Positions 8,551 through 16,128 of a stretch of 32,993 nt of DNA are shown here, piece by piece. A model generated the notes under the pieces. It made no database searches, was not told the DNA's origin, and worked only from the letters and a program-made list of their open reading frames with translations. The stretch comes from Candidatus Hatepunaea meridiana. Its GTDB lineage: Bacteria > Electryoneota > AABM5-125-24 > Hatepunaeales > Hatepunaeaceae. Position numbers and translations under genes: made by a program. Location of the stretch: positions 1-32,993 of the forward strand of contig JAVCDD010000062.1 of NCBI GenBank assembly GCA_030765125.1. The letters are read 5' to 3'. Every line of letters begins with the position of its first letter. Position 1 is the stretch's first letter.

Positions 8551-9108
8551 ATGAAAGAAAACATAGTTACACAGGGTAGTCTGATTCATACAATTGCTAT
8601 CGTAGTTATTATTTGTTTATTTACAGGTTGCACAAAGATAGATACCCGGGAATCAATACAAAAGGAATCCTTACCTGAATTAGAGTTATTCGGATCGACT
8701 GTTTATGTAACCCGTGGTCAGCAAAGTTTGTTTAATATAAAAGCACCTCATATTTCACGGCATGAATCAAAGCAGTTAATGCAGTTTTCAGGTGGGATTA
8801 AGGTTGATTTTTTCGATAATGACGGCAATCATTCTGCAGTTCTAACAGCAGATGAAGGTGATATTTATGAAAGAACTAATCGTTTGGAAGCTCGAGGCGA
8901 CGTGATTGTGAAGTCGGATTCGGGTATGGTTTTGCTTGCAGATGAGTTATATTATACACAGGACAATGATCGAGTGATGTCAGATGGTTTTGTGACGGTA
9001 ATAACTGATAATGATAGTCTCTCCGGTCAAGGTTTCAGTTCTGCTTCTGATTTGAGTGATTGGGTAATATTAAACTCCAGCGGTACTACGTGGCGAAAGT
9101 TGGAATAA
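8551..9108 (+). CDS. lptC: LptC-like LPS export protein, lipoprotein-type
   Basis: 185 residues. The N-terminus has a hydrophobic segment ending in a lipobox-like 'LFTGC' (Cys27), so it is probably lipid-anchored rather than bitopic as in E. coli LptC. The body has the LptC/OstA beta-jellyroll signature: 'FSGGIKVDFFDNDGNHSAVLTA', split by turns, then 'GDIYERTNRLEARGDVIVKS' and 'LLADELYY'. LptC links the LptBFG transporter to the periplasmic LptA bridge. AAGG overlaps just upstream of the ATG. Its position between kdsC and lptA supports the call. Confidence 0.88.
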   Translation: MKENIVTQGSLIHTIAIVVIICLFTGCTKIDTRESIQKESLPELELFGSTVYVTRGQQSLFNIKAPHISRHESKQLMQFSGGIKVDFFDNDGNHSAVLTADEGDIYERTNRLEARGDVIVKSDSGMVLLADELYYTQDNDRVMSDGFVTVITDNDSLSGQGFSSASDLSDWVILNSSGTTWRKLE

Positions 9109-9172
9109 ATTTTTTAATTCCGAGAATTCAGAGACCACAAAGGTGTTGTAATTTAAGTGAAATGGAATCCCA

Positions 9173-10306
9173 ATGAGGCAAATATATTTTGTGGTAGTTC
9201 TTTTTGTTTGTCCCCTGATGGCTGCAACTTATGAAGGAAATGCAGAACGTATTGTACTGGAACATGCGGATACCCTTCGCAGCAGCAAAGGTGTCAGACA
9301 TTTGATAGGTAACGTGCGTATCCGCAAAGGTGAAACCGTTATTATTGCTGACAGAGCGAAATACAATCCAAATTCAGGACAGGTTAACCTTACAGGCAAG
9401 GTTGTAATGCAAGAACCTGAACGCAGGATTGATGCAAACAGAGTTAGTTATAATGAGTTATCTGGTGATTTTGAAGCTGTAGGAGACGTTGACATAGTAC
9501 AAGGTGATAGTCTGCGTTTGAGATGCCGCATTGCACGTTATTATAAAGAAAATGAAACGGTTGATTTATCAGGAAACGTAATTATAGATATTCTATCCGA
9601 CAACTCCCGAATTACAGGTGATCATGGCAATTGGAACCAGATTGATGACAGCGCTATAATTGACCAAAACCCGGTATATAAACTCCCGGATGAAGAGGGA
9701 GAGTCACCGGATACTTTGGCGATAACCTCAGATATATTATATTTTAATCGCGATAAGCGAACGGCGTTGTTTACAGGGAATGTAGTTCTAACGCGAGATG
9801 ATATGCGCGCTGTTGCTGATAGTCTGCGTCATCTGCCTGATTCCAGTCTGACAATCCTTTCTGGAAAGCCGGTAATATGGCAGAACGATGATGAGCTAAC
9901 TGGCGACCTTATAGAGCTTCAATATGCTGGACGCAAGTTGGAGAAGATGTTTGTTATAGGAAGTGCACAGGTTCTTTCAAAACCCAGGACAGATGATGCT
10001 CGACGGAATTATGTTACAGGTGAAAAACTGGAATTAACAACAATAAATGACAGCACTCGAATTATTTACGTTGAAGGCAATGCACAAGGGGAATATCACA
10101 TCTGGGATGAGAACGGTAATTATCGCGGTGTTAATATTTCAGCGTCCGATTCGATTGAGTTGACCATTGTGTTGGATAAAACGACTTCAGTGATACTCGA
10201 AGGGCGTGCGAAAGGAGTATTCTATCCTCCTGAAGATGTCCCTGAAGGAGTTGGTTTAAGGGAAACCAATATTTTTGATGACAAGGAGTTCAGAGAGCAG
10301 AATTGA
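9173..10306 (+). CDS. lptA: LptA/OstA-family periplasmic LPS-bridge protein, double length
   Basis: 377 residues, about twice the E. coli LptA length. A signal peptide is present (MRQIYFVVVLFVCPLMAA). OstA-type repeats appear from ~45-150 ('IGNVRIRKGETVIIADRAKY', 'LTGKVVMQEPERRIDANRVS', 'FEAVGDVDIVQGDS') and again from ~185-345 ('LFTGNVVLTRDDMRAVADSL', 'GDLIELQYAGRKLEKMFV'). The two regions suggest two LptA-like jellyrolls in one chain, which could span the periplasm with fewer subunits. Alternatively it is a large OstA-like protein with a separate role. Its stop overlaps the lptB start (TTGA). Confidence 0.87.
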   Translation: MRQIYFVVVLFVCPLMAATYEGNAERIVLEHADTLRSSKGVRHLIGNVRIRKGETVIIADRAKYNPNSGQVNLTGKVVMQEPERRIDANRVSYNELSGDFEAVGDVDIVQGDSLRLRCRIARYYKENETVDLSGNVIIDILSDNSRITGDHGNWNQIDDSAIIDQNPVYKLPDEEGESPDTLAITSDILYFNRDKRTALFTGNVVLTRDDMRAVADSLRHLPDSSLTILSGKPVIWQNDDELTGDLIELQYAGRKLEKMFVIGSAQVLSKPRTDDARRNYVTGEKLELTTINDSTRIIYVEGNAQGEYHIWDENGNYRGVNISASDSIELTIVLDKTTSVILEGRAKGVFYPPEDVPEGVGLRETNIFDDKEFREQN

Positions 10307-11028
10307 AGCTTACAATTGAAAATATTACAAAAAAGTTTGGGCGTCGTCAAGTCGTTAAAGAAGTTTCACTTGAACTGGCTGAAGGTGAGATCGTAGGTTT
10401 ATTGGGACCAAATGGAGCCGGTAAGACAACTACATTTCATATGATAACAGGTATGATACGTCCTGATTCCGGTCGTATTCTGCTTGATGATAAAGACATC
10501 ACAAAGCTGCCGATGTATAAACGCGCTAGATTAGGAATCGGTTATCTGGCACAGGATCCATCAGTATTCCGCAAACTAACAGTTGCAAAGAACCTAATGG
10601 CTATCCTAGAGATGATGAAAATGACTTCTTTAGAACGTCAAGAGAAATTGAGTAGCTTGCTCGAAGACTTGTCAATTAATCATCTGGCGAATCAGAAAGC
10701 ACATACATTATCAGGAGGTGAACGTCGCAGGGTGGAAATAGCCAGATCTCTAACGACGAATCCGAGCTTTATTCTGTTAGATGAACCATTTGCCGGTATT
10801 GATCCTATTGCAGTTAATGATATCCAGGAGATCGTAAGTGAAATGAAGAACAGAGGAATCGGCATCCTTATAACGGATCATAATGTTTATGAAACCCTTA
10901 TGATTACTGATCGAGCGTATCTTTTATACGATGGATCAATCCTGAAGTCAGGTGATGCGAGCTTTCTGTCGAAAGATGAACAGGCAAGACAGTTATATTT
11001 GGGTGATAAGTTTAAGTTGGACAGATAA
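10303..11028 (+). CDS. lptB: LPS export ABC transporter ATP-binding protein LptB
   Basis: 241 residues. It starts at a TTG overlapping the lptA stop, with GAGAG about 5 nt upstream; the sequence aligns with LptB from its first residues, and no better start exists. Walker A is GPNGAGKTT (~35-43), the Q-loop lies near 'LAQDPSVFRKL', the signature is LSGGERRRVEIAR, Walker B is FILLDEPFAGIDP, and the switch His is in 'LITDHNV'. It powers extraction of LPS from the inner membrane with LptFG, which are not in the window. A hairpin and rpoN follow. Confidence 0.96.
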   Translation: MKLTIENITKKFGRRQVVKEVSLELAEGEIVGLLGPNGAGKTTTFHMITGMIRPDSGRILLDDKDITKLPMYKRARLGIGYLAQDPSVFRKLTVAKNLMAILEMMKMTSLERQEKLSSLLEDLSINHLANQKAHTLSGGERRRVEIARSLTTNPSFILLDEPFAGIDPIAVNDIQEIVSEMKNRGIGILITDHNVYETLMITDRAYLLYDGSILKSGDASFLSKDEQARQLYLGDKFKLDR

Positions 11029-11040
11029 TACCAGCACACT

Positions 11041-11092
11041 GCTATTACTTCGGCGTACTCAAGCAAGCTTGAGCACGCCGAAGTAGGATAGC
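11041..11092. terminator. Long hairpin between lptB and rpoN
   Basis: Near-perfect inverted repeat: left arm GCTAT-TACTTCGGCGTACTCAAG, right arm its complement with one bulge and one mismatch, and a 4-nt CAAG loop. No strong T-run follows, so it may attenuate or stabilise mRNA, or be a mobile palindromic repeat, instead of terminating. Confidence 0.5.
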
Positions 11093-11108
11093 GCTATTTA
11101 AAAAAGGA

Positions 11109-11153
11109 ATGACAAACTATAATCAACATATAAAGAAACAATGCTTGGTTTAA
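11109..11153 (+). CDS. Possible 14-codon leader ORF overlapping the rpoN start
   Basis: ATG at 11109 sits just after AAAAAGGA and encodes MTNYNQHIKKQCLV, with its TAA inside the fifth codon of rpoN in another frame. The rpoN ATG itself has only a weak Shine-Dalgarno. Translational coupling through this leader is possible, but chance is not excluded for so short a frame. Confidence 0.25.
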   Translation: MTNYNQHIKKQCLV

Positions 11154-12667
11154 GGCAAGATGTTCGTCTACGACAGGAGCTAACGCTACAACCGCAGCAG
11201 ATTCTTCGCTCTGAACTGATCCAGATGCCATTGCTCGAGCTTGAACTCCGTGTTTTGTCTGAGCTTGAGTTGAATCCATTTCTTGAGGAGGTAGATCCAT
11301 CAGAGGATAACCCTGAAGCCGGTAAGGAAGATGTTAGAAATAGCGCAGCTACTAAGGATGATGTTTCGGAAGACGATGAAGCATCTTCAGAAGCAGTGGA
11401 AAAACCTCGTGAGATCGAGTGGGAAAATATACTAAACGATACCGACCATTGGGAGTATCGTACAACTAATCGTTCGTCAATTATTGAAGATTATGAACTT
11501 CCCCAGCCACATATACCTACCTTATCCGATCATCTTTATGAACAGTTGAGATTAAACAGTCTGGCTGATCTGGAAATATTAATAGGGGAAGAAATCATTG
11601 GCAATATAAATCAGGATGGTTACCTATCAGTTAGTCTTGAAGATATTGCAGAATCAACGGGGAGTGAACTGGAAGAAGTATCACGTGTACATAAGACAAT
11701 TATGGAATTTGAGCCTATAGGTATTGCTGCCCGTGATTTGCGTGAGTGCCTGTTGATTCAACTAAACCATAATCAAGTCGAGTTTCGTCAGGTGTTAACA
11801 CCTGACGAAACAATGCATTTGGCTAATGACGAGTTGGGTCAGGCGTTAACACCTGACGCAGCAATGTTTACTGTTACCACGCGAATGATTTCTGAATTCT
11901 GGAAAGATTTTATAAATAAACGATTTGAAATATTGGCGGATAAACTTGAGGTTGATATAAATGACATTAACACTGCTTATGAAGTAATAACGAAACTAAA
12001 CCCGAAACCGGGCGAGGGCTATTTCGATGAAAAACAAAATTATGTTATTCCTGATTTGATAGTGGTTAAAGTTGGTAAGGAATTCGAGCCGTTTCTTAAT
12101 GATGGTGATTTGCCGAGTTTTTATATCAACAATGCATATCGCGAAATGTATGTAAATCAATCGAAAAAAGACAAAAAAGTTCGCGAATACCTTTCAAGCA
12201 AGCTCGAATCCGCTCGTTGGTTTATTAATGCCATTCATCAAAGACGTACGACAATGCTGCATACTATGCGTTCAATTATTGAACATCAGATTGAGTTCTT
12301 CGAGAAAGGTCCATCCATGATAAAACCAATGATTCTCGAGGTTATTGCTGAAGATATTGGAATGGATATCTCTACTATTTCACGAGTTACTAACGGTAAA
12401 TACGTTCAGACCGACTGGGGCATTTTCGAGTTGAAGTATTTCTTCAGTGAAAAGATGAAGACTACAAATGGCGAAGAAGTTTCCAATCGTATTATAAAGA
12501 CAAGACTGAGCGATTTAATTGAGGATGAGAATAAACGAAAGCCATATTCAGATCAGGAGCTTACCGGTTTATTGAATGAGGAAGGCTATCAGATACGTCG
12601 TCGTACCGTAGCGAAATACAGGGAACAGCTAAGAATCCCGATAAAACGTCTCAGAAGACAGATATAA
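11141..12667 (+). CDS. rpoN: RNA polymerase sigma-54 factor RpoN
   Basis: 508 residues. The N-terminal Q/L-rich activator-binding region I starts at once ('LRQELTLQPQQILRSELIQM' then 'PLLELELRVLSELELNPFLEE'). An acidic region II follows (~45-110), then the core-binding domain (~115-300), the HTH region ('DIGMDISTISRVTNGKYVQT') and the RpoN box RRRTVAKYRE at ~486-495. It directs core polymerase to -24/-12 promoters and needs AAA+ activators. Residues 215-240 (F-R-Q-V-L-T-P-D-E ... A-L-T-P-D-A) have no counterpart in typical RpoN and are encoded by two palindromes described separately. The position after lptB matches the proteobacterial locus. Confidence 0.97.
   Translation: MLGLRQDVRLRQELTLQPQQILRSELIQMPLLELELRVLSELELNPFLEEVDPSEDNPEAGKEDVRNSAATKDDVSEDDEASSEAVEKPREIEWENILNDTDHWEYRTTNRSSIIEDYELPQPHIPTLSDHLYEQLRLNSLADLEILIGEEIIGNINQDGYLSVSLEDIAESTGSELEEVSRVHKTIMEFEPIGIAARDLRECLLIQLNHNQVEFRQVLTPDETMHLANDELGQALTPDAAMFTVTTRMISEFWKDFINKRFEILADKLEVDINDINTAYEVITKLNPKPGEGYFDEKQNYVIPDLIVVKVGKEFEPFLNDGDLPSFYINNAYREMYVNQSKKDKKVREYLSSKLESARWFINAIHQRRTTMLHTMRSIIEHQIEFFEKGPSMIKPMILEVIAEDIGMDISTISRVTNGKYVQTDWGIFELKYFFSEKMKTTNGEEVSNRIIKTRLSDLIEDENKRKPYSDQELTGLLNEEGYQIRRRTVAKYREQLRIPIKRLRRQI
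11783..11857. repeat. Palindromic element in frame within rpoN
   Basis: A perfect 28-bp palindrome (11783-11810, half-site TTTCGTCAGGTGTT) and a second 20-bp palindrome with one mismatch (11838-11857, half-site GTCAGGCGTT) lie 50 bp apart. The surrounding ~29 nt form a direct repeat. The same core recurs between genes at 32803-32830. The frame stays open and adds the repeated peptide L-T-P-D-(E/A). Confidence 0.85.
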
Positions 12668-12670
12668 ATT

Positions 12671-12832
12671 GAGTAAGCAAGAGAGAAAGTAAGAAAGTAA
12701 GAAAGTGTGAAAGTGAGCAAGTAAGCAGGTATGAATTGGTATTGTCCGGTGCCATCAACTGACAGATAGACTGCTTCATTACCTCTTATATCAATAACTT
12801 TCTTACTTGCTTACTTGCTTACTTGCAAACTT
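12671..12832. repeat. Octamer-word repeat cluster, inverted halves
   Basis: 12671-12732 is an array of 8-nt words around GAAAGTAA (GAAAGTAA, GAAAGTAA, GAAAGTGT, GAAAGTGA, GCAAGTAA). 12797-12832 has the same words on the opposite strand (TTACTTGC repeated). The two halves can pair. The middle contains TGTCCGGTGCC, a fragment also seen in the element at 132-262. Confidence 0.75.
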
Positions 12833-12847
12833 AGATTGAGTTTACAT

Positions 12848-14581
12848 TTGCTAAAACCAACAACTAATATAAAAATAATCATACTACTTTGCTGCCTAAT
12901 TATAGGTAGTGAATTAACAATTTCCGAGGAGGTTATGCCAAGACCTAAATCGCAATCAGTCACCGGCGGTGTGCGCAGAAAACCCGAGCGTATACGTAAA
13001 CGTGAATTGAAAGGGCCTAATCCGATTATTCGTATCGGTATTATGGAAGAATACGACCGGATTAGTTTCTCAGTTCAGAATGAATATGATATAGTGAGTT
13101 TATCAGGTGAGATAATTAGATCAGGATTGAATGATACTAAACGATGGCATGTTATCCCTGATCGAACAATCGAAGCACGCGCTATATACAGTATTTTAAC
13201 AACAGCTTTTGCCAGACGGGATAATGCTGATAAATTGCGCCGTTCGATAACGCAGAAGGAAAATCCGGCGCGCGTTGTTGAGGTTGGTGAAGAAATACTG
13301 ATAGATGACCGGATGATTTCCAATAATATCAAGTACAGGGTATTAGTCGGTCGATGGCAGAACGAAAGGGAAGCTCGACAATATATTGATGGTTATCGTG
13401 AGGATTTCGCACCACGCGTTGTCAGGCAAGTTGTTAAACCTGCAAGTGGTACTATAGAACTTTTTGATGAAGATCTTAAAAAGAGTATCTTAGTCGAGAA
13501 CGGGTTCAGGATTGTGCCGCGGAATTCAGAGGTATTAACAACTCTTTACAATGTACGTGAAGGCACAGGTTTTTACTGGGAGCGTGAAGTTGACCGTACA
13601 TATCCGGGGATAATCGAGATCAGGGTAGATCATCGTGGTTTGCTTATGGCTATTGATGAGGTTCCTATCGAGGTTTACTTGAAAGGCGTTGTTCCTGCAG
13701 AAATGCCATCTGATTATCCCGCTGATGCCCTTAAAACTCAAGCAGTTGCTGCAAGAAGCGAGGTGCTTTCTAAGATCGGATTGAAGCATCCCAATGATCC
13801 ATTTGACCTTTGTGCACACGTGCATTGTCAGGCATATACAGGTTGTTCGCATTATACCGAGAGAGCGTCGGATGCCGTAGAGCAAACACACGGACAGGTT
13901 TTAATACTTGATGGTCGCGTAACTGAAGCAGTTTATAGTTCCTGCTGTGGTGGACATACGGAGGATAAGGTTAACGTCTGGAATCCACCAGGACGTCCGC
14001 ATCTAAAAGGTAAATGGGATGCTGACTTAAAAGCTGATGTACCGATAAATCTGGATTTAAGCAAAGAAGCCGACTTGGCTGAATGGATTGCTATGAAACC
14101 TGAAGTTTGGTGTAATACTGAAGCATTTGAGGATTTACCGAAAATCCTTCAGAATTCAAATAAGGTCTTTCGATGGGAAATTACCTATTCACGACGTGAA
14201 CTCGAAGACATCATTCGCAGAAAATCGGGTGAGAACATAGGTAATCTTATAGATATCGTGCCATTACAGCGTGGAAATTCCGGTCGTTTGATGGAGATTG
14301 AGATATTAGGAACAATGAAAAATCTTCGCATACAGCGGGAGCTTAACATCCGCAATGTTCTTTCGCTAAAGTATCTTCGGTCTGCAGCTTTTTCAATTGA
14401 AGTTGAAAAAGGCGCTGACGGCTACCCGATAAATTTCATTCTGCGAGGCGCCGGTTGGGGACACGGTGTTGGTATGTGTCAGATCGGAGCAGGGGTAATG
14501 GCAGCGAAGGGGTATAACTATAAGGAAATTCTTGAACATTATTATCCAACTACAGTGGTGGAGAAGGTGTATGGGGAATAA
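12848..14581 (+). CDS. Exported SpoIID/LytB-domain protein with SPOR-like segment
   Basis: About 577 residues from the TTG at 12848, which keeps a signal-peptide-like segment (KIIILLCCLIIG). The frame is open further upstream into the octamer repeat, and an ATG at 12935 has AGGAGG only 2 nt before it, so the start is uncertain. Residues ~165-195 look like a SPOR peptidoglycan-binding motif ('YRVLVGRWQNEREARQYIDG'). The SpoIID/LytB domain follows: 'VVPAEMPSDYPADALKTQAV', 'AAR', 'SSCCGGHTE', and the C-terminal 'GAGWGHGVGMCQIGA'. SpoIID proteins are lytic transglycosylases of denuded glycan strands; the Glu of 'PAEMP' is the expected catalytic residue. It fits a role in cell-wall remodelling or division. 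Confidence 0.87.
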   Translation: MLKPTTNIKIIILLCCLIIGSELTISEEVMPRPKSQSVTGGVRRKPERIRKRELKGPNPIIRIGIMEEYDRISFSVQNEYDIVSLSGEIIRSGLNDTKRWHVIPDRTIEARAIYSILTTAFARRDNADKLRRSITQKENPARVVEVGEEILIDDRMISNNIKYRVLVGRWQNEREARQYIDGYREDFAPRVVRQVVKPASGTIELFDEDLKKSILVENGFRIVPRNSEVLTTLYNVREGTGFYWEREVDRTYPGIIEIRVDHRGLLMAIDEVPIEVYLKGVVPAEMPSDYPADALKTQAVAARSEVLSKIGLKHPNDPFDLCAHVHCQAYTGCSHYTERASDAVEQTHGQVLILDGRVTEAVYSSCCGGHTEDKVNVWNPPGRPHLKGKWDADLKADVPINLDLSKEADLAEWIAMKPEVWCNTEAFEDLPKILQNSNKVFRWEITYSRRELEDIIRRKSGENIGNLIDIVPLQRGNSGRLMEIEILGTMKNLRIQRELNIRNVLSLKYLRSAAFSIEVEKGADGYPINFILRGAGWGHGVGMCQIGAGVMAAKGYNYKEILEHYYPTTVVEKVYGE

Positions 14582-14612
14582 CATATTAACAGATTAAACC
14601 TAAAAGTTCAGA

Positions 14613-14638
14613 GTTCATCCCGAAGCTTCGGGATGAAC
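14613..14638. terminator. 26-bp perfect palindrome between convergent genes
   Basis: Half-site GTTCATCCCGAAG, followed by TTTAAA. It lies between the SpoIID gene (+) and the FetB-like gene (-), and could terminate both. The preceding AGTTCAGAGTTC also begins the repeat at 26338 and the one at 26559. Confidence 0.65.
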
Positions 14639-14644
14639 TTTAAA

Positions 14645-15433
14645 CTAAACAAATAAATCTTCCCTCAACGTCATATCTTTCGTAAACACCCTTCTTCGCG
14701 CCAGCATCACAGCGATAATACTTCCCATAGCCGTTGCAGCGACCAGCATATACATTACTATAATCTGATAGAGAACTGCGTCCTTCGGATCTGCGCCGGC
14801 TAATAGTTGCCCTGTCATCATTCCCGGCAGGCTGACTACGCCGACGATGTTCATTGCGTTAATCGATGGGATCATTCCGGTACGGATGGAATCCCGTACT
14901 ACCGGCAGTACTGCTTCGTTGAGGTTGGCGCCAAGGGTCAGACGTGCTTCAATCTCACTGTGTTTTTCTACACAAGCATTCATAAATCGATCCAGTGCAA
15001 GCGAGATACCTGTTAACGAATTTCCTAATACCATCCCCATAATAGGGATGAATATACGCGGTGTCCACCAGGGCTCCGCACCGATGACAACTCCGGTGAC
15101 GGATATAGCGACTACAAACGATGACAGGCTTATCGCCAGCACAATGTCTAAGCCACTGCCTGGAATACGTGTTTTTAACCTTTTCACACCTTCTCTTCCA
15201 GCAAATGCCGTCATCACAACTGCTAATAGTAATACCCAAATAATTGACTTTATACCAAACACAAAACCGATAGCAGCACCTGCCAGTCCTAATTGAATCG
15301 CAGTACGCAATAATCCGATACCAAGCGACTTCGCAAGACCCAATCGTAATGCTATTGATGCTAAACCTGCAAGCAAAACAAATCCAGCAGCGATAGCTAT
15401 ATTTAATAGGTTTAGTGGTATATATTCGTTCAT
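14645..15433 (-). CDS. fetB: FetB/YbbM (UPF0014) family ABC transporter permease
   Basis: 262 residues with about seven hydrophobic segments. Family hallmarks are 'LRTAIQLGLAGAAIGFVF', 'MTAFAGREGVKR', the conserved 'PIMGMVLGNSLTGISLALDR', 'EARLTLGANLNEAVLPVVRD', and 'GVVSLPGMMTGQLLAGADP'. In E. coli, FetAB confers tolerance to excess iron and is proposed to export iron; other members may carry different substrates. The ATG overlaps the stop of the ATPase gene (ATGA), so the pair is translationally coupled. A strong palindrome follows downstream. Confidence 0.9.
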   Translation of the reverse strand: MNEYIPLNLLNIAIAAGFVLLAGLASIALRLGLAKSLGIGLLRTAIQLGLAGAAIGFVFGIKSIIWVLLLAVVMTAFAGREGVKRLKTRIPGSGLDIVLAISLSSFVVAISVTGVVIGAEPWWTPRIFIPIMGMVLGNSLTGISLALDRFMNACVEKHSEIEARLTLGANLNEAVLPVVRDSIRTGMIPSINAMNIVGVVSLPGMMTGQLLAGADPKDAVLYQIIVMYMLVAATAMGSIIAVMLARRRVFTKDMTLREDLFV

Positions 15434-16128
15434 ATTGCTGTTAATCCTTCTGGCGTAAAAAGCAACGGATCAACACCTACCTTTTCAATCACATCCCTTT
15501 CATGCACTACCCAGATGACGCCTTGCTTATTTTCCTTTACCCATTTCGTTATTGTATTTATAATGATGTCTGCACTGTCAACATCCAGAGAAGCCGTCGG
15601 TTCGTCAAGCAGTAATACACTTGGGGATACAAGCATTGCCCGTGCCAGCGCTATTCGTTGCGCCTCACCTCCGGAAAGGTTTACTGTTGGCGCTTCTAGG
15701 ATTTCTTCCGGTAGTCCAACGTCGTTGAGTATATCAATAAGTTTGGATCGCTCAGGTTTTTCTTGTTTGATTATCTTAAAGGTGAAAGGCATAACAAGAT
15801 TTGCTTCAACGGTACCGGAAAACAAAATCGGGTATTGGTGAAGGTAAATACACTTGGTGCGCAGCTCAGGAACGGAGTAAGAGTTGACAGATTTCCCCAG
15901 GATGTATATTTCACCTGTTGTAACGGGATTGAGTTTTACAATTGATTTCAGGAGTGTAGATTTTCCGCAACCGGATGGACCAATGATAGGGATGAGGGTT
16001 CCTGGATTCAGTGTCAGGTTTATACCATCAGCAAGCTGACTTACTCCGGTTGAACTGCGTACTGATATGGAGATGTTTTGCAGTTCAATTAGAGGATTGT
16101 TGTTTTGTGATGTGTGGTTATTTTTCAC
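15430..16128 (-). CDS. fetA: FetA/YbbL-like ABC transporter ATP-binding protein
   Basis: 232 residues. Walker A is GPSGCGKST (~50-58), the Q-loop is at 'YLHQYPILFSGTV', the signature is LSGGEAQRIALAR, Walker B is VLLLDEPTASLD, and the switch His is in 'WVVHERD'. The GTG start lies inside the end of the LIM/DA1-like gene (11-nt overlap), with AGGA just upstream. It would energise the FetB-like permease. The assignment rests mainly on its overlap with the UPF0014 permease; the ATPase alone would only be called a generic ABC subunit. Confidence 0.88.
   Translation of the reverse strand: MKNNHTSQNNNPLIELQNISISVRSSTGVSQLADGINLTLNPGTLIPIIGPSGCGKSTLLKSIVKLNPVTTGEIYILGKSVNSYSVPELRTKCIYLHQYPILFSGTVEANLVMPFTFKIIKQEKPERSKLIDILNDVGLPEEILEAPTVNLSGGEAQRIALARAMLVSPSVLLLDEPTASLDVDSADIIINTITKWVKENKQGVIWVVHERDVIEKVGVDPLLFTPEGLTAI

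Noticed and set aside
12935..12937. ATG after AGGAGG as start of the SpoIID gene
   Set aside because: Spacing is only 2 nt and it would remove the signal peptide needed for an exported cell-wall enzyme; kept only as an alternative.
14847..15296. 149-residue plus-strand frame
   Set aside because: Lies opposite the FetB-like permease, whose family match is strong; no family motif in the antisense product.
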